This document shows, piece by piece, positions 39,301 to 50,225 of a DNA stretch of 64,000 nucleotides. How positions within the stretch are numbered: position 1 is the stretch's first letter; every line of letters starts with the position of its first letter. The DNA is taken from assembly GCA_034008185.1 (NCBI GenBank), contig CM067082.1, forward strand, positions 123,381,988 to 123,445,987. The letters are read 5' to 3'. This DNA is from Gorsachius magnificus (lineage: Eukaryota; Chordata; Aves; Pelecaniformes; Ardeidae). The translations under genes were made by a program, and so were the position numbers. Under the pieces are notes generated by a model. The model saw nothing but the letters and a program-made list of their open reading frames with translations. It did not search any database and was not told where the DNA came from.

Positions 39301-40837
39301 TTTAAACACACAGTATGTATTCAACCCATTGCACACGTCTAATGCCTTAGGGGGAAAAGAAGTTTTCTTTATTCTCTTTGTCTTCTGTACCTTTTTTCCT
39401 GGAATTTCTCAAGGAGAAACATTTCCTCTGCTGGAATAAGGACAGATGCAGTTGCCGCCTCAAGACTGCTCCCTGTTTGCGTGCGTTACTGTAAAAGATA
39501 GCATCCCTTAAGAGAGATAAGACTCCAGGCTATGAATCTGACGCTCTTTAAAGCGGAGGGTATCATGCCTCTGATACGCAGCTTGATTTCAGCTACTTTT
39601 CCCTAGATCATAAATTAAAAGAAAACCACAGCACACCACCAGCCTATCAATGACAAATACGTCAGTGCCCATAAAACACTTAACTGCCGCTGCCTTTCTC
39701 CACCGCTACATTTCATGGTATCCGTACCATACGTATTCCTCTCCCCAGGCTCAGATATATCCCCTGCTACCTCCAGCCCCACACCACAGCAGCTTTTGTT
39801 TGTTTTTCAGAGGAAAGCACTGGGTGAGGCAGAGTCAAACTTTTGTCCTTGTTTGATTGTAAAGGTCTGAAACCTTTGAGCTTCCCATTTCCTTAACTAT
39901 ATACTGATGAAATATTTTAACAAGGTCAACTTGAACTACAGTTCATAGGCTACGGTAAATTTGATCTTGATTCCATCACTGAACTCTCAAAAAATAATTT
40001 TCTTATCTCTAAACCACAGAAATATGAATTAACCAGATTATGGAGCATTTACCTTACATCAAGATGAACCAGCAGTCTGAGCAACAACCTTTCTTCTTTT
40101 GCTACTAACACACACAAAAAAGCCTGTTGACCTGGTATTCAGAGCATTCTTCATTTTCTACCTGCCAGTCGCAGCATTCCTCGGAGACTCTATTTGTCAT
40201 TATCATTGAAAAGTGATTTAAACTGGAAAAAATGCCTGTGCAAAATCCACATTGATGTAATGATTCAATACACATATGTTTATCACACAAAAGTAAAAAT
40301 TTTACTTATCTGTCATTATTCAGTTTTAATCAAGACTTTTTCAGGAGGCTGAATGAAGCCATTTTCTGCAAAACTGTTTTTGCACCTCCTCTTTAACGAA
40401 AGTTTTACATGACAATACATTAAAATACAGCTGAAAATGCTGTATTTTATTAGGACTAGATGTTCAAAGTTATGATTAAGCATAGGCTTCCAGGGAACAG
40501 TAGGAGAGGGATGTTAGGCATCTTCATTAACACCTTCCAGTACAACACACCAAGACATACGAAAGCGTATGACAGCGTAGCTGTGCAGGCAAATCACCAT
40601 CGCATAGGTAAATTACTCCAGCTAAAAATGCAGAATTCCAGGCACTTAGCCGAATTATACATGCAATACCCACCCACTACATATTTGCATGTATGGACAC
40701 ATCTGAATATAATGCACTTTAACAAAGTGTTCCTCTAAAGCTTTCCATTAGATTTGCTGCCAGAGAGCTGCAATGTGACTGCACTGCAGCCAGCTGCTCA
40801 CACAAATGCAATCACTCCAGCACTGATGGTTTAACCA

Positions 40838-41310
40838 CAAAATCTCTAAGGCAGGAAGGCACCTCTTGATCACGTAGACCAACCCCCTGCTCAAAGCAGG
40901 GCCAGCTACAGCAGGATACTCAGGACCATCTCCAGTCAGGTTTTGAGTATCTCCAAGGATCTCCTCAGCCTCTCTGGAAGACCTGTTCCAGCGCTGACCA
41001 CACTTACAGTAAAAAGGTTTTTCATATGTTTCAGTGAATTTCCTGGATTTCTATTTGTGCCCATTGCTTCTTGTCCTGTCACAAGAGAGGAATGAGAAGA
41101 CCCTGGCTCCATCTTCTTTGCACCCTCCCTTCAGGTATTTATAGACACTGATGAGATCCCCCCGAGCCTTTTCTTCTCCAGGCTGAACAGTCCCAGCTCT
41201 CTCAGCCTCTCCTCACATGCCAAATGCTCCAATGCCCTCGTCATGTTTGTGGCCCTTTGCAGGACCCCCAGGATCTTTTCTGCAAGCTGCTTGTTCATTC
41301 GTGCAGGTAT
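40838..41310 (-). repeat. Old CR1 LINE remnant with internal deletion
   Basis: The minus-strand orientation is clear. The plus strand reads a 3' UTR-like block (AACCCCCTGCTCAAAGCAGGGCC, about 40881). It continues with reverse complements of ORF2 C-terminal blocks: a 'CTTCTTGTCCTGTCAC' block (about 41065), 'TCTTCTCCAGGCTGAACAGTCCCAGCTCTCTCAG' and 'CCTCTCCTCACA' (41170-41217). The tail octamer is gone. Near 41262 the sequence jumps from the GTTTGTGGCCCTTTGC region to a GACCCCCAGGATCTTTTCTGCAAGCTGC block that lies further 5' in intact elements, indicating an internal deletion. Divergence is high, so the copy is old. Confidence 0.85.
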
Positions 41311-42057
41311 CCTGCCACCTTTGCTTGATTTCCTGCTTGTCAGGATGGACCACTTCTAAGCTTGGAGGTGAAAAATCAAGCAGCCCTCCTGGACTCTATT
41401 CCACAGGTTATTAATGCCAATGCTGGTCCAGATACACCGACTTCCCTGACCAAATCACCTAACACACTGGCAGGAAAGACTGGCCTGCTATAAATGCTGT
41501 CTTAGGAAGAGGTATCAAACTTCCATCACTCTCGCAAAGTGACTTGCATTTTTGCTATCGCAGTCAGCCATGCCAATACAAGCCTTTCTAGAGGTACTCA
41601 GAGAGACTTTTTTTTCCCCTGAGTCCTTGATTATAATCTGATTTATTAAGAACTCTCCAGTGTCACTGCTTACTGATCCCAAAGTCTCAGTGTTTAGCTG
41701 GTGCTCTGAGGACTCTAACAAAGTCCTTCCTTCATTTCTTAAGTCCTTCCTAAATCCATCCTGCTGGGATCATCAGCACACTGCTAGAACAAAGTCATTA
41801 ACCCTCAGGTGTCCTGAGCTATTCTGAGAAAGCTGACAGTAAAGCTGATATGAAACTTAACCCACAGATACCATGAAACTCATACAACAGGGTATGTTCC
41901 AAGCCCAGCTAATCTGAAACGAATCCTGTACGATGGGGGGCTATCCGTTATTGCCATAGAAACCATAATTCCTGTATTGCTTGACACATCCCTGCACCTG
42001 AACTGTTAATTTTCACATTGGACACAGTGCTAGGTGGACTGATGGTTAGATGTGGCA
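41311..42057. other. Unassigned sequence between two old LINE remnants
   Basis: Part of this could be further decayed CR1 (for example around 41405-41430, which faintly resembles the GCTGGTCC block), but no clear motif order survives. No gene is seen. Confidence 0.4.
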
Positions 42058-42770
42058 TAAAGACAGCTACACTGAGTCAGACAAGAAGACTATTTAGCCC
42101 TGCATCTTCTCTTTGGCAGTTAGCAGATACCAAAAGAACGTGAGAATACGCTGTACATGCCCTGGTTCTTCCTGAAGATGTTCTTCCCGCTTCCTGCAGT
42201 CGGTATCTCAGGACCTTCCCATAACCGTACTCTTGAGAAGCAATGAATTTGCCTTCTCCACCCCTTAATATTCCATTGATTTTTCTCATTTCTTCCTTAG
42301 TTTCTTTACAAGCTGAAGTCCTAATCCAGTTAGTGTCCCCTCGAGAAAAAGCTATTCCATGCCCTAGGTCATTCCTGTTTCCCTTTTCTGCACCCTCCCC
42401 TCAGCTAACGCCCTTTTTAGGTAAAGCAATATAGGAGAAGCAATATAGGAGGGCAGCATGTGCTTTTACAGTGGCAAAAAGATGTTTCCTCTTCAGTTCT
42501 CACTTTCTTAATTAATTAATTTCTAACAGCTTATTTGCCTTTCTGACCACTGGAAAGCACTGGGCTGGTGTTTTAAGAAAGCTGTTTAGTATAATTGCCA
42601 GTAATTAGAGCCCATAATTGTCTGGGTACGGTGTAGATGTTTTTTCCTCGTGTGTATTACTTGTCATTTAGTGACCTGGAGCTTCATCAGTCAGCCAACA
42701 CTTTTCAACTTTGCCCACGATCTGGCGATCCTGACTGACTATATTCGGCTGTTCTTATAAAAATATCTCG
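42058..42770 (-). repeat. Ancient CR1/L3-type LINE remnant
   Basis: The plus strand begins with a CACTGAGTCAGAC ... AGCCCTGCATCTTCTCTTTGGCAGTTAGCAGATACC block. This matches the 3' end of the old amniote CR1 group (reverse complement), known from turtles and crocodilians. It continues collinearly: a CAATGAATTTGCC and CATTGATTTTTCTCAT region, TTTCTAACAGCTTATTTGCCTTTCTGACC (about 42522-42550), TTAGAGCCCATAATTGTCTGGG and GTGTATTACTTGTCATTTAG (about 42650-42673). The order agrees with the minus-strand element over about 700 bp despite heavy decay. The 5' limit is uncertain. The consensus comparison is from memory. Confidence 0.6.
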
Positions 42771-43417
42771 CGAGGTGTTTCGAAGTTGTTGTAGTGCTAT
42801 GCTTGATGACCGCCAGCACCGAGGAACTAACCGTCCATTCTCATCAATCTCCAGATAACAACAGCCACTTTACTATAGCCTCTGGTAACTGGGGGAAACC
42901 ACCGCAGGGTTTGGGATGCTCTGGTTCACCGTGGAAATCACTCAATACCCACAGCTGAATCGGAATTACAGGGAGCATGGCTTAGCAAAAATCAGTCTGA
43001 TACGGCCTGTCTGCGCCACGATGTGGGAGGTTCCTCAGCCCACCCTAAGGACCCAGACGCTGTGTGCTCAGTTCTATCTTCTCACAGACTCTGAGCCACT
43101 GGAAAGCTAGAGATTAATTAAATGGAAGAATATAAATATTATTACTCTGGTACTGCAGTGGCAATTTATTTCCCCAATTTTTTCATATGTCTTGTGTGCA
43201 GTTTAAACATATATATCTTCGCCTTTTTTTTTTTTTTTTTAAGTATCCAATATTTTCTAGAGCTCAGCAGACCTTCATTAATCTCATACCACCTCATCTT
43301 GTCATACAGATGCCCCAAGTACCTGCCTTGTTTAATCAAGAATTTTCACAAAGAGGCTCTGGAAATACAAGTTCAGCTTCTTTACAGGCAGACATTTCAA
43401 AACCTGCACCCTCACAG

Positions 43418-43446
43418 ACATATATGCACATACACACATGCACACA
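43418..43446 (+). repeat. Alternating purine-pyrimidine tract (CA/TA)
   Basis: Twenty-nine consecutive bases alternate strictly between purine and pyrimidine, mostly AC and AT steps. It is a simple-repeat-like tract. Confidence 0.8.
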
Positions 43447-44352
43447 GCCATCACTATATAACTACAGTGCTATATATATGTAACTATATAGCAAGTGCCA
43501 AAACCTTCAGTATTTAAAAATACATTATTGTCTGCACAGTTTTTCTGAGAGTGCCTTATGGAATGTAATTCTAAATGATCTGAACATGAAAATACTATCT
43601 CCAAGATTTCTTCCACTTTCTCCTTCTCTTCTCCAAGAAAATTCCATTGATGAAGGTATTTTTTCATGGTCTCTTCAGCAAAACAAGGTTACATGGACTG
43701 CTGTTTATTTGAAAATCTGCTAAGGAAACCAGCAAGAAATTTCCCCCTGGATCTATCATGAAAAAAAAATATCTCCATATGGGGAATTTAATGTTTTTGT
43801 GAGCTCATAAAAGTACAACATTTACTCTTGTACTCCATAATGTTTACTCTTGCTTTAATTTTTTGCCCAAGTTTAAAATACTGGTTTCAACATTTTACGT
43901 CAAGAAAGTTTTGCGTAGTCTGCCAAAAGCAAACTAGCATGAAATCAAGCTAAATCAGGCTTTATTGGGGAGGTGAAATTTTATTGCGCTTCTCCCACCT
44001 TTAAACAATTCTGTGTTGTAAAATCTGGAATTGAACACATTATTGTATATTCCAAATTCCATATGTAACCCAGCAAGCTTATCTAAGACAATGCAGACCA
44101 GGTAGGCTTTTAAGCAAAAACTACTCCTGCAGCAAAACCTGACAGGTCTGTACAGCTGGAATAGGTTTAAACACTGGCTCTAAAATATTTTGGAGAGCTT
44201 TTCTCTCTCCATATGGACTCCAAGAACAGAAATTCTCTGGAGTTGATGTAAACTTCTAAGATTGGATCCCTGAAATTTCAGCAAAGAAGATGAGAGTTAA
44301 TAGCAAGAATTGTCACTCACAGTGAAAGGAATTCCCTGGGACTCCTTTGGGA

Positions 44353-44393
44353 TACATACATACATGCGCGTGTGTGTGTGTATATATATATAT
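44353..44393 (+). repeat. Compound (TACA)(CG)(TG)(TA) microsatellite, 41 nt
   Basis: Strict pyrimidine-purine alternation runs over 41 bases through four successive units: TACA repeats, a short GCGCG block, (TG)n and (TA)n. The CG/TG portion is the type of sequence that can adopt Z-DNA. Confidence 0.9.
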
Positions 44394-46200
44394 CCCCATA
44401 GCCATGAGTATGTGAAAGGTATATTCAGAATGGAATTTGTGGCCGTTGCTTGTGGTTTGTATCATTGAATTTGTTGTCTACAGCCAGAGCCCTAAAATCA
44501 TGCCTGTACCTAACCAGCTTTCTTCAGACAAATGCCTCTCATCATTTACTCTATATCCCTGAGCATCCTGCATCGCTTACTGTCTTTTGTAATATATTTG
44601 TTTACTACTCAATAAACCTCTTACACTGATTTGCCGCAGAAACAACTAGAGCCGTCCTGATTGTTTTCTGGCTAATGTAGTAAAAAACAGCTCTTTTGAA
44701 GCTTAGGAGATTACACAACCTGTATTTAACACTGCTGGGGGGCTCTTGGTTTTGTCCAAGGTAAAAAACCACCCCTTCGTTAATGTACATTATATTGCCT
44801 CTGAACACATACCCCTATAAAAAACAAAGCTGTGAAAAATCTGGAATCTGTAAGACTGCAGACCCATATTGCTCCCTCCCTTTGCATACATTCACTTGGC
44901 CTTCCCAGCGTGCCATCTTCTGTGCTAACCCTTCGAGCTATCAGGGAGAAAATACAGGGTGGAAAGCCTGCTGTGTTTCAGTGTCTCCCCAGGTGACACA
45001 TTACTGCTTAGAAAAACAGCACCTTTAAGGAATGTGTTTCTTCAGAGACCCTTGCAAAAATAATCACTACTGTTGGGGTTTATCTGTGCAGTCAGCCTGT
45101 AACCTCGGTCAAAATTGGCAGTCTTTAAATGGTAGGGCTCCTTTTCTCCTATGAAGAATGTTGGCCTTCCATTCAAGAGTTAGAACATTTCAGATCTAAA
45201 GGGCTACTGTAAATGCTTCTCAAGAACTTCAGCTTGGGTGCTGAATGCTCCTCCTCTCCTATAGCAATAGCATCCTCTGGTCAAATCAACACTCCTGACA
45301 GACACGAACCTCCCATGAGGGCCCCATGGCCAAGGTGCTCCACGGGAAATAAAGTTCTGTTGGTTACTTGCACCTCCAGAGCAAACCCCAGAGTGCTATA
45401 ACCAATAGGAAGTATCAGAACTTTCAGCCAACGCTGGTTTTGACGGAGCATTTTTAACCCATCCTATGGGGCGATCTGAGCCCTGCTGTCTTGCTGAGGC
45501 CAGCAAATTTGTTGACTCACCCTAATCAGCAATACACGAGAAAAACCTTCTTGAGTGATAAATCTAGAGCCTGCAGCTGGGCAGTGCCCAGTGTGGAACA
45601 TCTGGAAGACCTGTGCTAAGGTGAATGCTGGGAACAGACATCCAAGCCAGGCTGCAACACCAGGGCACTCACAGTGCCAGCCCTCCAACAGTAACAGAGT
45701 TAATGGAAAGCTGTTATATGCTGCCTCTGTCTCTTTTCTGGCAGTCCCCCAAATTCATAATTAAGAACGATGCAAGTGTGATTAGAATATTCAGCAAAAT
45801 CTGAATAGTTTATGGTTTCTTCTAAGTTATTTCCCATGAATCCAAAGAGCTCATAAGATCATTCTGAATAATAAAATAAGTTATTCTTATAGGGACAAGG
45901 TATCATTATCTAATATTCATCATGACAGAATATAGTCATCTTACAATTTATGCTGCACTATCCAAGATATTATCTAACATCCATTATCAGCTATGTCTTC
46001 AACTGCCTATATTACGTTTATTTAAAGAAATTCAGACAGGTGAGATGTTCTACAAAGATGCCATTTTCAAACAAGCAAATAGGAAAAAAAGCATTGACTG
46101 CTATAAATGTAATAAACTCCTACTGACGTCTCAAACTCGTTACAGTTCACTAACAAGTATAAAGACTGACTACTATGATAAAAGAAATGAAGAGAAATAG

Positions 46201-46226
46201 CTTCCTTTCCTTTATAGGAAAGGAAG
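46201..46226. repeat. Perfect short inverted repeat (hairpin)
   Basis: CTTCCTTTCC and GGAAAGGAAG are exact reverse complements separated by TTTATA. One extra T-A pair inside gives an 11-bp stem with a 4-base loop. One arm is all pyrimidine and the other all purine. No T-run or gene context suggests a role. Confidence 0.8.
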
Positions 46227-49200
46227 TACGGTATCTACTCTTCATTGCACCAGTCCACCTGACTGTTACTCTTGGCATCTGCCCAACATGCTTCCCTTTC
46301 TTTTTGTTAATGCTACATTCATGAAATAACCCTTTTTTCCCCCTATTTTGTAATGCCAGGCTTTGAACACAATTTAAGATATAAGGGACGCAATTTGCAG
46401 AGCTATATTTACTATTTCTAGGGAAGTAATTTAACTGATTATTTCTTTTTCAAGTCCAAAAAGTTAAAGAAATGATACAGCACAGCTGATATGGCAGTTC
46501 CTTCCTCTGGCTTACTGATAATAAGATGCCAACAAGATGAAATTTAGCATCATGCAACTAGGCAACTGGGTGCCAAACAGGTTTTTAAAGATTTAATTCT
46601 GACAAAAACTGTGCATAGAAATATAAAATCCACCAGGTATGTAAATCAGTGGTAGAACAGCTAGATTATTCTATTGAACCATCCTCTCAACACAAACAAG
46701 CACCAGCCAAAAACACATGGCTTGTTTCCCCTGTGGAAAAAAGCTGTTTTGGAATAATAACAGCTAATCTCTCTCAGATAAACCGGACAGGACCCTGATG
46801 TCAAAATTTGTATCTAGAAAAGATTTTTTTCTGATGACTTTTCCCATGTTTTTTCCCTTGCACATCATCAGGATTTTAATCTTGCCTGAAATTTTCACAG
46901 CCACGTTCTTACTGATGATGTTAAAAGACAAAGTCAAACTTGGTAGCACGCAAGGGAGGGCGAGGTTTCCCTGGAGCCTGCAAGAGGCTGGGGCAATTCC
47001 TCTCCGGAGTCAGCTGTAGGCGAGCTTCAGCATCTGTACTGGGGCAGGTGAAGCAGGCAGAGAGGCTGAGCCCTTCCTCCCTTCTCTCCTCTCCACCCCA
47101 AAATCCCTCTGCTGCCAGTATAAAGCTTGATTTGCCAGTGATGCCAAAATGCCTGAAGAGTAAACAGGGCAGGTGTCTCATGCTGAGTGCATTTATTCAG
47201 ATTAAGTCTTCCTGGGTTTGTTTTTTTTTTTTTTTTTAATAATTGAACAGCAGAGTGGAGTAAGTGAAAAAGACACCTTGATACACTGCTGCTGTCAGCC
47301 ATCATTTAATGCTTTTTTTCCTCAAGTCCAAATATATAGCTTGATAATATATAATGCTGATATAAATCAATGAATAATTTGATACACAAATGTTCATTTG
47401 CTCATTCAAAGATTGGTTTTCCTTCCTTTGATCCCAGTTTGATGGTGAGACATGTGCAGCAGGTCCTTCTTCATCTCTATCCACAGCCATATTACAAAAA
47501 GATTTTCTTGCCAGAGAAGTCTTTTTTCCTAGGATTTTTCTAAGCCAGAGCATATGGAAGTCAAGGACCCAATACACAGATGACAATGCATCTCAGAGTA
47601 GCCTCATCTGAAAAGTTAGCCTTTTAGCTTTCTCCACTAAGTCTAAGAAAAAGAAGAGAATTGCAAAAAATAAATCACAAAAACAAGAATACTGGCGTAA
47701 TTTGAAGCACTTCATCCCCTTAAATTTATCACAACAAAATACATCCACATGGTTTTACTGATGTATCCCAAATCTGGCAATACATGGTCCAGAGGAAACA
47801 TAGGACTGAATTCTTGAAGTAGGTATGAAAATCTTCACCTGTCTATATTTTCTCCTATGGAAAACTAGCACAGTAAAGAAAATAAAGGGTCTTATGCAAC
47901 TGCCCTTTTCTATTTTCAAATACAACATACGTGGCACATGCATGTTTACCCACCCATGTGACACCACCCAGTCAGAGCTGCCAAAAATGGTCCCGCCGGT
48001 GACCTGGTAGCCCACACAGGCCCACAGGAGGTCTCTGCCAGCTCCAGCCCCATTTGCCTTAGGAGGAGACCCAGCCATGAGGGCTTGGGGCTGCTGAAGG
48101 GTTGGGAGGTCAAAGGAAAACCTCCATGGCTCCTGCCGTGCCTACAGCCTTCTCGTGTGGTTTCCCAGGCAGCCCTACTAATTGCTGTCAGTCCCACACA
48201 GAAAGAGGCAATTGCTTCAAAACCGCTCGCTCCAAAAGGCTCTTGGCAGCACCCCAAAAACGGCACCTGGCCTAACACCCTGGAATAGCCACGGGGCTGC
48301 TGGGCTGCCAGCACCACCAGTGCCCCAAGAGCTCTGAAGCAGGGATGGTCCATCACCACTTCTGAGAGCCATCACCAGGGGTGGGGAACAACAAAAATCC
48401 TGGTTCTGCTTGACCGTGGGGTGAGGCTTCGCATATCTCACCAAATCGAAGAGAAAAAACACTATGGGGGCACAAAGGAAGGCCCCTGCCCCACAGCACT
48501 TTGCACGGCAGAGATCCTCTGTGCCCCCAGCACAACTTAAAGGACTGAGGTCAAAAAAACATGTAAAGAATCCCTTTCCCCATTAATTCAAGCCTTTTTG
48601 GTGCTGTTTGCAGTTAAGGGATAATGCATTTAATTGCTAATTGCACCAATCAGTCTTGACTTCCAAAAAGCCAAGGGAAAGTTACTTTCCCTGAATTCCA
48701 CTCACATAATTGTTATGCACAAGCCAGCATGCAGACTGAAATAGTAGAAGCGGTAGATTTAGCTGTTGGAGTCTATATCCTTCTTCAATTCCAGGCTGCT
48801 TTGATGACAGCAGTTCTGGCTGGATTTCTGGTCTCTTGCTGCACAGTAGTTCTATATTGCAAAAACGATAAAAACAGAGAAAATTTTGCAAAGCAAGCTT
48901 TTATTTTATGAAGATACCATCCTATCTTTAAAAAAAAAAAAAAGAAAAAAAAGAGAAAAGCAAACATGCAAAAGAAAAGGAAAAAAATATTCAATCTTTT
49001 AAATACAAGAACTAATATGCAACTCCTAGGTCTGCAAAATGTTTTGAAACTATGTGCTGTGGTTCAAGTCTGGTTATAGCACAGGAAGCTAGTCACTCTT
49101 GAGGAGAGATGCCAACAATCTGCAGTGAGCAATGTCATTCAAGTTTTCTGTGTGAGCTGCAAGCCTGACAAAAAAGCCTCATGGTGGTTCTGAGCTGTTG

Positions 49201-50049
49201 TTATTATTAGGCGATAGCATATGTAAGCATCCTTGACACATTCAGCTTGTCAACACATTTCAATCTCAGGTGGAGTCTAAATAAAATCTTTGCCTAGCAC
49301 GGTCAATAATGTTCTCAAAAGTCAAGAGGGAAAGAGGAGGGCAAGATTTTGGCATACAAGCTGCAGAGATCTTGGATTTTGAATCACCCAAAGCAATGAG
49401 AATCAGCAGTGGCTTGCTTAATCTTTTATTTCCTTTCCATAATGAGCCTGCCTCTCTGAATACAGTTCTCTTGCCTCTCAGCTGTTATCTGCCACTTCAT
49501 AAAGCAAACACAGCTTCTAATTTGACAGTTTTCTTGTTGCTAAGTCTTTGTTCTGAAACCAACTCTCCTGTTGATCTAAAAAGCCAGTGGCTGTCAGCCC
49601 CATCCTGTCCTGATTATGGTCTTGTCTCTCCAGTGCAAAGACTTTCTTCAACTTGTTAAGTTTTTTTAATGCTTTACCTCCCACCCCACAAACCAGAACA
49701 TCTCTACTAAACCCTACCACATTTGCAGTTCCCCCTTATCCTCAGTGAGGGAAACCTAAGCTAGAAATACCGCAGGACAGTAATGCTGCATCCTATAAAC
49801 TGTCTGGTCTAGAGCTGATCAGGAATTTTTCTGACAAAACTTTAACTGTGAAGAATTTTGCAGGACAAGGACAGCCAGTAACAAATTCCACCAGTCATAG
49901 CAGCATTACAAACACCCACAGAAAAATTGTTTGCTGCTTCTAGCAAACAACTTCTGGGGGAAGACACATTTTTGGGAGTTGCCGCTTCTTAAAGCCTGCA
50001 GCGTATGAGCAACGTTAGCTAGGTTTGTAACATCTTGTTGGAACAGCTA

Positions 50050-50225
50050 TATTTAATAAGAACAGCCACTCTGGATCTGACAGAGGAGCCGTCTACCCCA
50101 CATCCAGGCTCCCACAGTGACGAGCAGCAGATGCCTCCGATGCAGAACAAGAACTGGGCAAGTATGCCATGATACCTCCCCCGGTGCAACTTCCCTGCTT
50201 CAAACAGCCTGAAGTTTGGGCAGAA
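50050..50225 (-). repeat. Ancient CR1/L3-type 3'-end remnant
   Basis: The plus strand shows AATAAGAACAGCCACTCTGG, CTCCCACAGTGACGAGCAGCAGATGCC (about 50108) and AACTGGGCAAGTATGCCATGATACCTCCCCC (about 50152). This is the reverse complement order of the old amniote CR1 3' end ('agaacagccctactgggtcagacc ... cccacagtggccagcagcagatgcc ... gggcaagcatg'). It is the same family as the remnant at 42058 but better preserved over this short span. Confidence 0.7.

Larger units (their letters stand above)
29926..40837. other. Anonymous AT-rich DNA, no gene recognised
   Basis: No known protein or RNA gene was identified. Notable small items are a purine tract at 31186-31235, poly-A at 34597-34610 and poly-T (17) at 36287-36303. 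A small CpG-rich patch lies at about 37855-37915. The minus-strand frame 37540-38037 (165 codons) has no recognised signature. A pyrimidine-rich acceptor-like site ending at 30930 is followed by a donor-like site at 31048, but all three frames between them contain stops. Confidence 0.5.
42771..50049. other. Anonymous DNA, no gene recognised
   Basis: No coding gene was identified. The stretch holds two alternating purine-pyrimidine tracts, poly-T runs at 43224-43240 and 47221-47237 and a poly-A tract at 48932-48945. It also holds a short perfect hairpin at 46201-46226. A locally GC-richer segment at about 47980-48540 gives overlapping chance frames on both strands. Confidence 0.5.

Noticed and set aside
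47980..48540. GC-richer segment with overlapping frames on both strands, considered as a gene
   Set aside because: No domain or splice structure. The simultaneous open frames on both strands reflect composition.
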